Shown here in pieces: positions 9,801 through 18,692 of a stretch of DNA of 64,000 nucleotides. Each line of letters starts with the position of its first letter. Positions within the stretch are counted from its first letter, which is position 1. The stretch comes from Terriglobales bacterium. GTDB taxonomy: Bacteria; Acidobacteriota; Terriglobia; Terriglobales; Acidobacteriaceae. The stretch spans positions 53,368 through 117,367 of the forward strand of contig DASPRM010000012.1 of NCBI GenBank assembly GCA_035624455.1, in the 5' to 3' direction. The notes beneath the pieces were generated by a model. It made no database searches and had not been told where the DNA came from. It worked only from the letters and a program-made list of their open reading frames with translations. A program made the position numbers and the translations under genes.

Positions 9801-9965
9801 CTGCGAGTTAGCCCCGGTATAGAAGGCTGAGACTGTGACCTGCGGAGGCGCCAGCGTGGGAAACTGCGCAATCGGCAGGGTAGGAACTGAGATAGCGCCG
9901 GCGAGAATGATCAGCAATGAACAGACCGTTGCAAAGACGGGTCGCCGGATAAAAAAGTCAACCAT
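6828..9965 (-). CDS. RND multidrug efflux pump, HAE1/AcrB family
   Basis: A 1045-residue inner-membrane proton antiporter that would export drugs or other hydrophobic compounds through an AcrA-AcrB-TolC-type complex. Family landmarks: MVDFFIRRPVFA at the N-terminus, two large periplasmic loops, twelve membrane helices in two halves, and the proton-relay pair VVDDAIVVIENVERH in TM4. The FFAGLAATYWIYNRVPTAFVPDEDQGYF segment opens the second half, with the C-terminal AVPMAILGALGAQ and SVGTTVFGGMIISTLLNL blocks. Length is normal for the family. The adaptor gene lies 18 bases upstream on the same strand, so the two form an operon. No outer-membrane channel gene is present, so the complex presumably borrows a TolC-like protein coded elsewhere. 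Substrate is unknown. Confidence 0.96.
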   Translation of the reverse strand: MVDFFIRRPVFATVCSLLIILAGAISVPTLPIAQFPTLAPPQVTVSAFYTGANSQAVESSVTTLLEQAINGAEGMRYISSNSGNDGSSSITATFALDRSLDIAAVDVQNRASTVLGRLPTEVQTTGVTINKNSGSFVLAAGVYAEEGRYDPEFISNYLDVYVKDALKRVRGVGDVVIFGERKYSMRLWLDPVRLAKRNLTASDVVAALQEQNVQVAAGEVGQPPAPDGQEFQISVRAVGRLTDPLEFEAIVLKRAPDGSLIQLRDVGRAELGAESYASNLSFNGYHALGLGVLQLSNANALDVDKGVRAELQRLSKTFPPGLKYQIAFDTTTAVGESIREVLKTLTEAILIVIAVIFLFLQSWRSTLIPAITIPVSLVGTFAFIKLFGFSINTLTLFGITLATGLVVDDAIVVIENVERHIEEGIRDARRASEVAMAEVTSAVVATSLVLIAVFVPVSLFPGTTGRLYQQFAMTIAFSIALSAFNALTLTPALSALLLRHGERKNVIFRGINTLILQGTRGYTILLRRLENRKLAVMFFFFAGLAATYWIYNRVPTAFVPDEDQGYFIVAVQSPAGASLDYTTRVSDKVSQILGRNKDIIGVFSVPGFSFTGSAPNRALVFGTLRPLNERHGDAHAAKAVLESVRAQLSEITEAVVVPFLPPPIQGLGNYGGFQFQLQQTGSGALDDLDRVLNDMIKKGNERPIFGHSLFSTYTAKDPQFLVVIDRAKAKSLNVPFSQITSTLQVFMGSQYVNDFDFNNRSYRVYVQADRQYRAQPRDLRQFYVRSLEGQMVPLDNLVSVRETTNPSIIEHYNLFRTAEINGSAAPGYSSGQAIQAMEQLAKEVLPVGYSFEWTGLSLEEIQSGAQSFLLFGLGLLVVYLTLSAQYESFVLPFIILLAVPMAILGALGAQAIRGLQDDVYCQIGLVMLIGLASKNAILIVEFAEQLQRQGMGLFEAAVEAARLRLRPILMTSVAFILGVLPLVFAKGAGSEGRHSVGTTVFGGMIISTLLNLLIIPILYVVVRGFLPAARGVTRERAAHVETPAD

Positions 9966-9983
9966 CGAAAGTCCTCAGACTTC

Positions 9984-11081
9984 TCAGGACTCTGGCGCTA
10001 CTAGCATTCCGTCGTTCAACACTTGGACGCCCGTAACAATGACCTTGTCGCCAGCTTTGATTCCGTCCAATACCGAGTAGTCGTTGCCCACAAACTCGCC
10101 GAGCTTGACCGACCGCTGTTTGGCGACCATTCCCTTGGCAGTTTTTTCAGCAACAAAAGCAAAAGTCCGGCCGCTGACCCGCGCCACCGAGGTTACCGGA
10201 ATCAGCGGACGTTCCACTTCTCGCCAGATCACGCGCACGCGTATCACCTGGTCATTGCGAAGCAGATGTTGCTGATTGGGAATGATGGCTTTAACCAGAA
10301 GCAGTTGATTCTGCGGATCCACGCGTGGCGAGACAAATGTCACAGCAGCACGAGCCACGGGCTTGCCATCGTCACCCACGACCACTACTGGCATCCCCAT
10401 CCGCACTTGCGCGGACTTCTCTGCCGGAACCGAAATGTAAGCTTCCAGCTGCCCTTCCTGATCGAGCGTCGTCAGCGTCGTGGTGTTAGTGACGCGGTCT
10501 CCGACTCGCACCGGGATATCGCCCACAATGCCTTCTGTTGGAGCCTTAACCGTGAAGTAATGCAGTTGAACTTGCTGCTCACGTACGGAAGCCGCGAGTG
10601 AATCGACATCGGCCTTGGAAGCGTCGTAGGCGCTCTGCGCCTGGTCCAGGTCTTGTTTGCTGATCACCCCCGCCGCCCACAACGCCTTGCGTCGTTCCAG
10701 CTCACGCCGGGTCCATTCCAGCGTTGCCATTTTCGATTGCCGGGTGGCCTCCTGCGAGTGTACGGTCGCCTGCTGCTTGGCAGGATCAATTTCCATCAGC
10801 GCTTCGCCAGGCCGCACCTGATCTCCGGACTTCACGAAGATGCGCGTGATATAGCCTTCCACCTGCGGCTGCAAAATCGTGGCATGGCGCGACTTCAACG
10901 TCGAAATGTACTCGATGAAATCGTCCACCCGCTGCAGTTCAGCTGTCAGAACCTTGACCTTAAACGCAGGCGGGCCCGGACTGGCACTCTGCACCGGCTT
11001 GGAGCAGGAGGTACTAAGAAGGGCAGTCCACATCATGACAGGAAGGATCAGGCCGCGCCGGATTTGGCAACGCCCTACCAT
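9984..11081 (-). CDS. RND efflux periplasmic adaptor (HlyD/AcrA family) lipoprotein
   Basis: Membrane fusion protein that links the RND pump at 6828-9965 to an outer-membrane channel. Signal sequence with lipobox LSTSC places it as an inner-membrane-anchored lipoprotein. It then shows the lipoyl half-motifs (YISTLKSRHATILQPQVEGYI and VKAPTEGIVGDIPVRVGDRV), an alpha-helical hairpin of about 80 residues between them, and beta-barrel and membrane-proximal domains. I chose ATG 11081 because an AAGGA box lies four bases before it; an in-frame GTG at 11094-11096 would add five residues and has no better signal. It is the first gene of the two-gene operon. The usual TetR/MarR regulator of such pumps is not next to it. 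Confidence 0.93.
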   Translation of the reverse strand: MVGRCQIRRGLILPVMMWTALLSTSCSKPVQSASPGPPAFKVKVLTAELQRVDDFIEYISTLKSRHATILQPQVEGYITRIFVKSGDQVRPGEALMEIDPAKQQATVHSQEATRQSKMATLEWTRRELERRKALWAAGVISKQDLDQAQSAYDASKADVDSLAASVREQQVQLHYFTVKAPTEGIVGDIPVRVGDRVTNTTTLTTLDQEGQLEAYISVPAEKSAQVRMGMPVVVVGDDGKPVARAAVTFVSPRVDPQNQLLLVKAIIPNQQHLLRNDQVIRVRVIWREVERPLIPVTSVARVSGRTFAFVAEKTAKGMVAKQRSVKLGEFVGNDYSVLDGIKAGDKVIVTGVQVLNDGMLVAPES

Positions 11082-11218
11082 ATCGTCCTTAGACACAAAA
11101 TTACCGGTTCACACGGACGGTAAGCCCCAATTTTGTCATCCAATAACTGCCTTATTTCTAGCTGTTAGATTACCTCACCTCCCCAAACTGGGGTAAGGAC
11201 GGTTGTTACAATCAGCCT

Positions 11219-11896
11219 GTGATCGGCTTCTCCTGCTCTGGTGTCCTCTTTGATCTGGATGGCGTCCTGGTGGATTCCATCGCTGCCGTAGAGCGCCAAT
11301 GGCGTATCTGGGCAGCGCGTCACCGGCTTGATCCAGAACACGTCATCCACGCGGCTCACGGCCACCGCACGATTGAAACCGTGCGCCTGCTGATGCCGGA
11401 GTTGGACGCTGCCTATGAAGCTTCAACCGTCGAAAAAGGTGAGGTGGAGGACACCGCGGGGCTGACGCGAAAAGAATGTTCCGCTGAACTGATCGCGCGG
11501 TTGCCTCGAGATCGGTGGGCGATTGTCACCTCCGGCTCCCGCGCGCTGGCAACAGCGCGCCTGCGCAGTGTCGGCCTGCCGGCGCCGGAGAAACTGGTTA
11601 CGGCCGACGACGTCACCAATGGCAAACCTAATCCGGAACCCTACCTGAAAGGGGCTGCCTTGCTCGGCCTTCCGCCCAGCAAATGCCTGGTCTTCGAAGA
11701 CGCGCAAAGCGGCATCCGAGCGGCGAAGTTAGCCGGGGCGAAGGTAATCGCAGTGGCAGGCACATATCCAGCCGCCGATCTGCGAGAAGCGGATGCGGTG
11801 ATCTCATCCCTCTGCGAAGTGGACCTCAGCTTTGGGGCGGAAGGAGATGGCTCGAAGGTAGTTCGGGTTAGCGTGAGGGCCGCAGTCCGCAACTAG
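11219..11896 (+). CDS. HAD-superfamily sugar-phosphate phosphatase
   Basis: A 225-residue HAD subfamily IA hydrolase. The nucleophile motif FDLDGVLVDS gives Asp12 and the acid/base Asp14; motif II is VTSGS, motif III the Lys of GKPNPEPY, and motif IV EDAQSGI. A small helical cap sits between motifs I and II. This combination is typical of beta-phosphoglucomutase-like enzymes and of glycerol-1-phosphate or 2-deoxyglucose-6-phosphate phosphatases. A phosphatase is more likely than a mutase because the diagnostic mutase residues are not obvious. The start is GTG at 11219. It converges on the sigma-54 regulator gene with 19 bases between the stops. Substrate is not predictable. Confidence 0.9.
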   Translation: MIGFSCSGVLFDLDGVLVDSIAAVERQWRIWAARHRLDPEHVIHAAHGHRTIETVRLLMPELDAAYEASTVEKGEVEDTAGLTRKECSAELIARLPRDRWAIVTSGSRALATARLRSVGLPAPEKLVTADDVTNGKPNPEPYLKGAALLGLPPSKCLVFEDAQSGIRAAKLAGAKVIAVAGTYPAADLREADAVISSLCEVDLSFGAEGDGSKVVRVSVRAAVRN

Positions 11897-11915
11897 CGAG
11901 AGTACCAATTCGGTT

Positions 11916-13385
11916 CTAGCCCAGCTTTTCTGCCGATTCGCTCGCGTCCTCTTCCTCAGCGCGCATCAAGCCATACTTCTTCAACTTGTAGCGCAACGCA
12001 TCGCGGCTGATGTCGAGCAGCTTGGCGGCATGGGTTTGGTTGCCGTTGGCCTGGCGCATGGCCATCTCCACCAGCGCGCGTTCGACACCTTCCAGGGACG
12101 TCCCTCCTTCAGGAATGGCCAGGGGTGGCAGGCTGCGCCCGTCGGCCAGTTGCGCGCCATCATCGGAGCCCCCGGAGACGTGCTCGAATGCCGTCAACCC
12201 GCTGCGGGCGTGGCCCACGGCGAATGGCATGTACGTAGGCCGGAGGAATTCCTCCTCTTCCAGAATCATCGCGCGCTCGATCGCATTCTTCAGTTCACGC
12301 ACATTGCCCGGCCACTCGTGATTCATGAGCAGCTTGCGTACGTCTTCCGTGAGCCCACGAATATTTTTTCGGAATTTGCGGTTGTAGTGCTCCAGGAAGA
12401 ATTCCACCATGGGTAGAATATCTTCTCGCCGTTCACGCAAGGGCGGAAGGAAAATGGAGATTATTGCTAAGCGATAGTAAAGATCCTGGCGGAAGGTCCC
12501 CTCGCGTACCGCACGCTCGAGGTCGCGATTGGATGCTGCGATCACACGCACATCCACCTGCATGTCTCGCACTCCGCCCACGCGGCGGATCACCTGATCC
12601 TCGAGAACTCGCAATAGCTTGGCCTGCAGCAAGGGCGACAGTTCTCCGATTTCGTCCAGAAACAACGTCCCGCCATCGGCCACCTCGAACAGGCCCTTCT
12701 TCATCGCTTTGGCGTCGGTGAAAGCCCCGCGCTCATGACCGAAAAGTTCGGCTTCCATGAGGGTTTCGGGAATAGCAGAACAGTTCACTGCCACGAAAGG
12801 TTTTTCCTGCCGCGAACTGCCGTAATGGATGTTCTTGGCGATCAGGTCTTTGCCCGTGCCGCTCTCGCCTTGGATCAGAATGGTGCTGGCTTCGCTGCCC
12901 GCCACCTTGCGAACGAAATTCAGCACCTCCTTCATCTTGCGCGACTCAGCGACCACCTCGTGATAGCCGGTGCGCCGCCTCATCTCGCCCCGCAGCGATT
13001 CCACCTCGGTCTTCAGGCGGGTGTTCTCTATCGCGTTCTTTACCGTTACGGCGAGTTCATCGAAGTCCAGCGGCTTGCCTACAAAATCGAAAGCACCCAG
13101 CTTGAGCGCGGCTTTTACGTCGTCTAACTGGGGATCAGCGGTGATCATGATGACCGCGCGCGCGACTTTGTTCTTCGACAGGTCCTGCAGAACCTCCAGG
13201 CCGCTGATATCGGGCAGACGCACGTCGAGCAGAACCAAATCGGGCAGTTCTGTGTGCGCGGTGCGGATGCCCGAGGCGCCATCCGCCGCTTCCACCACCT
13301 GATATCCCCACTCCTGGCACTTCTGCCGCAGGGACCAGCGGACGAGCTTTTCGTCGTCCACTATCAGGACCTTTTCCTGGGGCAT
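11916..13385 (-). CDS. Sigma-54-dependent response regulator, NtrC family
   Basis: A 489-residue transcription activator with three domains. The receiver (1-120) has acidic pair DD at 10-11, phospho-acceptor Asp54 in LLDVRLPD and Lys104. The AAA+ domain (about 145-380) has Walker A GESGTGK at 173-179, Walker B-like LFLDEIGE at 241-248 and the [14 protein letters not shown] sensor region. A Fis-type helix-turn-helix (about 445-480) contains [22 protein letters not shown]. The sigma-54 contact loop reads GAFTDA (220-225) in place of the usual GAFTGA. When phosphorylated it would drive open-complex formation at sigma-54 promoters. No histidine kinase is adjacent, so it is an orphan regulator. 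It is transcribed divergently from lepA. Confidence 0.96.
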   Translation of the reverse strand: MPQEKVLIVDDEKLVRWSLRQKCQEWGYQVVEAADGASGIRTAHTELPDLVLLDVRLPDISGLEVLQDLSKNKVARAVIMITADPQLDDVKAALKLGAFDFVGKPLDFDELAVTVKNAIENTRLKTEVESLRGEMRRRTGYHEVVAESRKMKEVLNFVRKVAGSEASTILIQGESGTGKDLIAKNIHYGSSRQEKPFVAVNCSAIPETLMEAELFGHERGAFTDAKAMKKGLFEVADGGTLFLDEIGELSPLLQAKLLRVLEDQVIRRVGGVRDMQVDVRVIAASNRDLERAVREGTFRQDLYYRLAIISIFLPPLRERREDILPMVEFFLEHYNRKFRKNIRGLTEDVRKLLMNHEWPGNVRELKNAIERAMILEEEEFLRPTYMPFAVGHARSGLTAFEHVSGGSDDGAQLADGRSLPPLAIPEGGTSLEGVERALVEMAMRQANGNQTHAAKLLDISRDALRYKLKKYGLMRAEEEDASESAEKLG

Positions 13386-13569
13386 ATGCTGTTAATTTAC
13401 TACATCTGGCGCGCCTCACCCGGGGTTACGGCTCGCGATTATGCATTCGGCAGTGTGAACATTTGGGAGCGCAGCAATTGCCGTTCCGGATCTCAAACAG
13501 GGCTTCTTGGGATCAGGCGAGCCCTGCAGCGGTCCTGTATTTCCACCTGCTAGAATCGAACTACCGCCA

Positions 13570-15375
13570 ATGGACCGCGCTTTTATCAGGAATTTCGCGA
13601 TTATCGCCCATATCGATCATGGGAAGAGCACCCTCTCCGACCGGCTACTCGAGCTGACCGGAGCGCTTTCGGCGCGCGAAATGCAGGAGCAGGTGCTGGA
13701 TGCGATGGACCTCGAGCGCGAGCGCGGCATCACCATCAAAGCTCACTGTGTGCGCATGAATTACACCACTCACGATGGTCAGGCCTACCAGCTCAATCTG
13801 ATCGATACTCCAGGCCACGTCGATTTCTCCTACGAAGTTTCCCGCTCCCTGGCTTCCTGCGAGGGCGCCCTGCTCGTCGTGGACGCCTCGCAAGGTGTGG
13901 AGGCGCAGACCCTCGCGAACGCATACTTGGCGATCAATCATGGCCTCGAGATCATTCCCGTCATTAACAAGATCGATCTCCCTAGCGCTGACATTGAGCG
14001 CACCAAAGAGATGATTGAAGGCGCGGTGGGACTGGACGCCAGTCAGGCCATGCTCATCAGCGCAAAGACCGGCCAGGGTGTGCCAGGAGTGCTGGAGGCC
14101 ATCGTCAAGCGGATTCCGCCGCCCAAGGGATCGCCCGAGGCGCACCTGCAGGCGTTGATCTTCGATTCCTGGTTCGATTCTTACCGCGGCGTAATCGTGC
14201 TGACCCGCGTCTTCCAGGGCACACTGCGCCTGCGGCAGAAGATAAGGCTGTGGTCGAACGGAAAGGTATTCGAAGTGGAAACACTGGGCGTGCTGACCCC
14301 CAAGCCTGTTCCTGTCGACGAATTAGTTGCCGGCGAAGTTGGTTTTCTGGTGGCAAATATCAAAAACGTTGCTGATACCAAGATCGGCGACACCATCACC
14401 GATGATGACCGACCCGCCATCGAGCCCCTGCCCGGCTTTGAGGACATTAAGCCCATGGTCTTCGCCGGGCTCTACACCGTGGACGCGCATGAGCACACCA
14501 TCCTGCGCGAGGCTTTGGAGAAGCTGCGGCTGAACGACTCTTCATTTTTCTTCGAGCCCGAAAGCTCGGCCGCGCTGGGATTCGGTTTCCGCTGTGGCTT
14601 CTTGGGCCTGCTCCACATGGAGATCATCCAGGAGCGCCTGGAGCGCGAATACAAACTCGACCTCATCACCACCGCTCCCAGCGTGCGCTACAAGATCACC
14701 AAGACTGACGGTGAGATGGTGGAGATCGACAATCCCTCGAAGTGGCCGTTACAGGGAGAGATTGCCAAGATCGAAGAGCCGGTAATTATGGCCACAATCC
14801 TCACCAACGAAGAATATGTCGGTGGAATTCTGAAATTGGTCGAGGAGAAACGCGGCAAGCAGAAGAGCTTTGAATACGTCAGCTCAACGCGCGTGATGCT
14901 GAATTACGAACTTCCGCTGAATGAAGTGGTGCTGGACTTTTACGATCGGCTCAAATCGGTCTCGCGCGGATATGCATCGCTCGACTACCACATGTCAGGC
15001 TTCTGGGATTCCCCCATGGTGAAGATGGACATCCTGGTAGCAGGCGAACCCGTAGACGCGCTCTCGCTGATCGTGCACCGAGATTTCGCCTACGAGCGCG
15101 GCCGCGCCCTGGCCGCCAAGATGAAAGAGCTGATCCCGCGGCAGATGTTCGAGGTCGCCATCCAGGCGGCAATTGGCGCCAAAGTCATTGCCCGCGAAAC
15201 CGTCCCGGCTATGCGCAAGAACGTGCTGGCCAAATGCTACGGCGGCGACATCACCCGCAAGCGCAAGCTTCTGGAGAAGCAGAAGGAAGGCAAAAAGCGC
15301 ATGAAGCGCATCGGGCGGGTGGACATCCCCCAGGAAGCATTCCTTGCGTTGTTGAAGGTGGGGGAAGAAGGATAG
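13570..15375 (+). CDS. lepA: Elongation factor 4 (LepA), back-translocating GTPase
   Basis: A 601-residue ribosomal GTPase, the standard LepA length. G-motifs: AHIDHGKST (G1), RGITIKA (G2), DTPGHVD (G3), NKIDLP (G4) and the SAKTG box (G5). These are followed by domains II, III and V and the LepA-specific C-terminal domain with the [19 protein letters not shown] end. It acts on stalled or mistranslocated ribosomes. ATG 13570 gives the canonical [19 protein letters not shown] start, while the frame upstream to 13507 adds unrelated residues. It stands alone, divergent from the sigma-54 regulator, with rpmE 141 bases downstream. Confidence 0.98.
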   Translation: MDRAFIRNFAIIAHIDHGKSTLSDRLLELTGALSAREMQEQVLDAMDLERERGITIKAHCVRMNYTTHDGQAYQLNLIDTPGHVDFSYEVSRSLASCEGALLVVDASQGVEAQTLANAYLAINHGLEIIPVINKIDLPSADIERTKEMIEGAVGLDASQAMLISAKTGQGVPGVLEAIVKRIPPPKGSPEAHLQALIFDSWFDSYRGVIVLTRVFQGTLRLRQKIRLWSNGKVFEVETLGVLTPKPVPVDELVAGEVGFLVANIKNVADTKIGDTITDDDRPAIEPLPGFEDIKPMVFAGLYTVDAHEHTILREALEKLRLNDSSFFFEPESSAALGFGFRCGFLGLLHMEIIQERLEREYKLDLITTAPSVRYKITKTDGEMVEIDNPSKWPLQGEIAKIEEPVIMATILTNEEYVGGILKLVEEKRGKQKSFEYVSSTRVMLNYELPLNEVVLDFYDRLKSVSRGYASLDYHMSGFWDSPMVKMDILVAGEPVDALSLIVHRDFAYERGRALAAKMKELIPRQMFEVAIQAAIGAKVIARETVPAMRKNVLAKCYGGDITRKRKLLEKQKEGKKRMKRIGRVDIPQEAFLALLKVGEEG

Positions 15376-15516
15376 AAAGTAAGCAGTGTGAAGTAAGAAT
15401 GACGAACTTAGACATGAGGGCGCCCAGCATGATTCGGCTGCTGCGACCGATTGAATATGACAATCATCAATATCCTCCGGTAAAATAGAGGTTCCTAGAA
15501 AGGGTTCAGAAGCAAC

Positions 15517-15738
15517 ATGAAGGCAGCCATTCATCCCAACTATCACGAAGTGCGCGTCCATTGCGCGTGCGGAAATACATTCATGACCCGGTCCACGCAC
15601 CACGGCGATATCAGCGTAGAAATCTGTTCCAGTTGCCACCCGTTCTTCACCGGCAAGCAGAAGCTAGTGGACACCGCCGGCCGTGTCGAGCGCTTCCGCC
15701 GTAAGTACGCCAAGGCGGGCGAGACCGCAAAGAAGTAA
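15517..15738 (+). CDS. rpmE: 50S ribosomal protein L31, zinc-binding type
   Basis: A 73-residue large-subunit protein that helps bridge the two ribosomal subunits. It is the C+ (zinc) form: Cys16, Cys18, Cys37 and Cys40 (VHCACGN and CSSCHPF) make the zinc site. The [12 protein letters not shown] start and the [23 protein letters not shown] tail are canonical. An AGGGTTC-type region precedes the ATG. The gene lies alone after lepA, with 141 bases between them. Confidence 0.98.
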   Translation: MKAAIHPNYHEVRVHCACGNTFMTRSTHHGDISVEICSSCHPFFTGKQKLVDTAGRVERFRRKYAKAGETAKK

Positions 15739-15902
15739 CAAGTGTTAAGGGCGAGAGGTAAGTAAGCCGGGTCATCAGAACTTGCATTTCCTCTCGCTTT
15801 CCGTGCCCCCGCCGAGTTCACTGACACGTCAGGCGATATCTCATAGAGCAGCGGAGACCATCCTGTAGTTCACATCACTAGCCTGGCTTACGATAGTGAC
15901 CG

Positions 15903-17051
15903 TCAGCGCTTAGGAATCGCGTGTTGTTCCTCGAAGCACGATTCCATATCCTTGAGGTCCGTCGCGACGCGGCCCTGCGACCCTTCCGGGGCCGCTCTCA
16001 GATATTGAACTGGCCACGAAATAGGCTGCCTTAGCTCGCGGGCTGCACGCAATGGCCAATACGGGTCTCGCAGAAATTCGCGCGCCATGATGACCGCGTC
16101 CGCCTGTCCGCTGACCAGTATGTGCTCGGCCTGAACGGGAGAGGTAATCATCCCCACAGTGGCAGTCAGGATGTTGGCTTGGCGGCGGATCTGCTCCGCG
16201 AAAGACGTCTGATAGCCCGGACCGACGGGGATGGTTGCATGCGGCACATTGCCGCCCGAGGAGCAATCGACGATGTCCACCCCAAATCCTTTGAGTTGGC
16301 GGGCGAGTTCAACGGACTGTTCAATATCCCAACCGCCATCAATCCAATCCGTCGCCGAAATGCGCACGAAGAGTGGTGCTTGCTCTGGCCACGAACCTCG
16401 AACAGCCCCAAGTATCTCCCGCAGGATTCGACTGCGATTTTCAAACGAGCCTCCATACACATCTGTTCTTTGATTGCTCAGGGGTGACAGAAACTGATGA
16501 ATCAGGTACCCATGAGCAGCGTGAATCTCAATCACCCGGAAGCCTGCTTCGCAGGCGCGACGCGCCGCGGAGGCGAATGCAGAAACGATGCCTTGAATGC
16601 CATCAGTTGAGAGCGCTTGCGGCCTCGGATAGTGATCTGCAAAGGCCAACATGCTGGGAGCCACGACATTGGTCCACCCCCCATCACTTTCTGGCACGGT
16701 TCCGTGTCCATCCCACGGCCGATAAGTGCTGGCTTTGCGACCGGCATGCGCCAACTGCGTTCCAGCGACGCTGCCTTGCTCATGAATAAAGCGGACGATT
16801 CGCGCCAGAGGCTCAATGTGATCATCTTTCCAGAGGCCGAGGTCCTGTGGACTGATTCGGCCCTCGGGAAGAACCGCGGTAGCTTCCGTAAGTACCAGTC
16901 CAGCGCCGCCCACAGCGCGGCTGCCCAGATGTACGAAATGCCAATCATTCGCGTATCCGTCGCCGCTGGAGTACTGGCACATCGGCGACACGAACACGCG
17001 GTTCGCAAATGTAATGTCTCGAACCGTGAGCGGACCAAACAGATGAGCCAT
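15903..17051 (-). CDS. Old Yellow Enzyme family NADH:flavin oxidoreductase, YqjM-like
   Basis: A 382-residue FMN-dependent ene-reductase with a TIM barrel. It starts MAHLFGPLTVRDITFANRVFVSPMCQYS, where Cys25 corresponds to the redox-tuning Cys of the YqjM (thermophilic-like) OYE class. Later motifs are GTQLAHAGRKA (active-site His and Lys/Arg), GFRVIEIHAAHGYLIHQFLSPLSN with the Tyr-rich YGGSFENRSR loop, and the FMN-phosphate binding DAVIMAREFLRDPYWP near the end. Such enzymes reduce activated C=C bonds with NADPH and are often linked to stress or detoxification. It converges on rpmE. The start has no strong ribosome binding site. Confidence 0.95.
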   Translation of the reverse strand: MAHLFGPLTVRDITFANRVFVSPMCQYSSGDGYANDWHFVHLGSRAVGGAGLVLTEATAVLPEGRISPQDLGLWKDDHIEPLARIVRFIHEQGSVAGTQLAHAGRKASTYRPWDGHGTVPESDGGWTNVVAPSMLAFADHYPRPQALSTDGIQGIVSAFASAARRACEAGFRVIEIHAAHGYLIHQFLSPLSNQRTDVYGGSFENRSRILREILGAVRGSWPEQAPLFVRISATDWIDGGWDIEQSVELARQLKGFGVDIVDCSSGGNVPHATIPVGPGYQTSFAEQIRRQANILTATVGMITSPVQAEHILVSGQADAVIMAREFLRDPYWPLRAARELRQPISWPVQYLRAAPEGSQGRVATDLKDMESCFEEQHAIPKR

Positions 17052-17573
17052 AGGTCAGGATCCGGCCTCTCCGATATATAGGCTATCTAGCCCGAAAACC
17101 AGCCCGAAGTCCTTGCCTTGTAGATGCTTAAACCAAAATCCCGGATGTTCGTTTAGATTAACCGATTGTCATGCGTGCCTCGCCGCGTTCTCCACGGTTC
17201 ATGCGAAAGCGGAACCACTGATGGAACCAGACACATATTTGGCCCTATCCATTCTGGACATCTAAGAAAAACTTTGTGGGAGCGTGTCGCTACCTTGGAA
17301 TCCGCCCGTCACTTTCTTCTGCTCTGGCTCCCGACTGCGTTCTTGACCGGGGTTACGCATTTATGAACACAGCGCCCGCAGGAGCGGAGTCCTTCCCCCA
17401 CGGTGGTTTCGAAACTTTGTTGGACGCGGGTCAGCGGGCAGCAGCATATCTGCTCGCGTTCGGAGTTGACCGACACTATCGTCCAATAGACCGGTTCCAT
17501 CATCGAGTAACAAAATCGAGTTGACACCGATACTGTTCATTTATTCATTTTGTTGGTTCATAGGGAGAAAATC
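17052..17573. other. Intergenic region without a recognisable gene
   Basis: About 520 bases between the divergent OYE and NmrA-like genes. Only short open frames occur, none with a ribosome binding site or a recognisable protein. An HxlR-, LysR- or TetR-type regulator would be usual at this place, but no helix-turn-helix remnant could be seen. The region must contain the promoters of both flanking genes. Confidence 0.5.
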
Positions 17574-18491
17574 ATGTCCCAAGAAACCATCCTGGTCACC
17601 GGCGCCGCTGGCAGCGTGGGCTCGACCGCGCGCACGGCCATCGCCATCCTGCTGAAACAAGGCCATCGCGTACGCGCCATGGTGCGCAAGCTGGACGAGC
17701 GTGCCGACGCGCTGCGTGACATGGGCGCCGAAGTCGTGGTCGCCAACATGCTCGACATCCTCGCTGTGCGCGCGGCTATGCAAGGCTGCTCTGTCGTGTA
17801 TTTCACGATGTCGGTTTCGTCCAATTTCCTGGAAGCGGCCACCAACGTCGCGATCACGGCCAAAAGCTTAGGGGTGAAGGCGTTCGTCAGCCTCGCGCAG
17901 ATGACACTGTCGCAGATGAGCGAGACAGAGACCACCAGCAGCCCACAACAGAAGCAGGAGTGGCTCGCACAGCAAATGTTGCGCTGGTCCGGTCTGCCGG
18001 TGGTCTACCTGCGTCCGACCGCGTTCTTCGACGGCATGTTCCTGATCCAGGCGGCCAAGGGCATCCGCGAGGATAACTCCATCCGCCTGCCGTTCGCCGA
18101 CGGCAAGACCTCGCTTATCGCCGGGACCGACGTGGGGGCTGCCGCCGCTGCTGTGCTGGCAAACCCAGCCCCGCATATCGGCAAGGTCTATGATCTGACA
18201 GGTCTCCAATCACTGACCATGGCCCAATACGCGCAGGAATTCAGTGGCGTTCTAGGCCGCACCATCCAATACGTCAACGTGCCGCCAGAAATCTGGGAAG
18301 CCAAGCTAAGGGAGGCTCGGATGCCGGAGCATTTGATCGCACACCTGATAACCATGGGCCAACTGAATCGCGACAACCGCTACGACCGCATGACCGATGC
18401 CTTCCAGCGGCTAGTTGGCCGCGCGCCGATTTCGGCCGCCGAATTCGTGCGCCGCAACGCAGCCGTTTTCACGCCTCAAGCCGAGCCCTGA
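17574..18491 (+). CDS. NmrA-like NAD(P)-binding protein (atypical SDR)
   Basis: A 305-residue protein of the NmrA/HSCARG group of atypical short-chain dehydrogenases. The Rossmann motif is TGAAGSVGSTA (about 9-19), the second strand ends in VRKLDERAD, and the NAD(P)-pocket segments VVANMLD and YLRPTAFFDGMF follow. Members are either NADP sensors or NAD(P)H:quinone-type reductases. The Tyr-Lys catalytic pair of true SDRs is not evident. ATG 17574 is preceded by AGGGAG; an in-frame start eight codons earlier lacks one. The third-base GC content looks higher than in neighbours, and the gene sits alone between OYE and rnpB, so horizontal gain is possible but not shown. Confidence 0.88.
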   Translation: MSQETILVTGAAGSVGSTARTAIAILLKQGHRVRAMVRKLDERADALRDMGAEVVVANMLDILAVRAAMQGCSVVYFTMSVSSNFLEAATNVAITAKSLGVKAFVSLAQMTLSQMSETETTSSPQQKQEWLAQQMLRWSGLPVVYLRPTAFFDGMFLIQAAKGIREDNSIRLPFADGKTSLIAGTDVGAAAAAVLANPAPHIGKVYDLTGLQSLTMAQYAQEFSGVLGRTIQYVNVPPEIWEAKLREARMPEHLIAHLITMGQLNRDNRYDRMTDAFQRLVGRAPISAAEFVRRNAAVFTPQAEP

Positions 18492-18692
18492 GCGGGGGTT
18501 GTCGGCTACTCGGAAGTTGTCCGCTCTGTATTTGCGCTTCTTGTGCAACGTACCAATGTCTCGATGATTGCAGCATTTCGCACAGAGAACATGGCGACCG
18601 AAGATCATCTTTCTGCTGAGCGAGCGGAGTGCGTCACACCGGCGTCACAATCAAATTTTGGATTGTGCAAGTCGTTGCAAGGAAAATGACGT

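Noticed and set aside
18411..18608. Minus-strand frame starting MIFGRHVLCAKCCNH as a transposase remnant
   Set aside because: Only a few Cys and His residues; no transposase motif, inverted repeats or target duplications.
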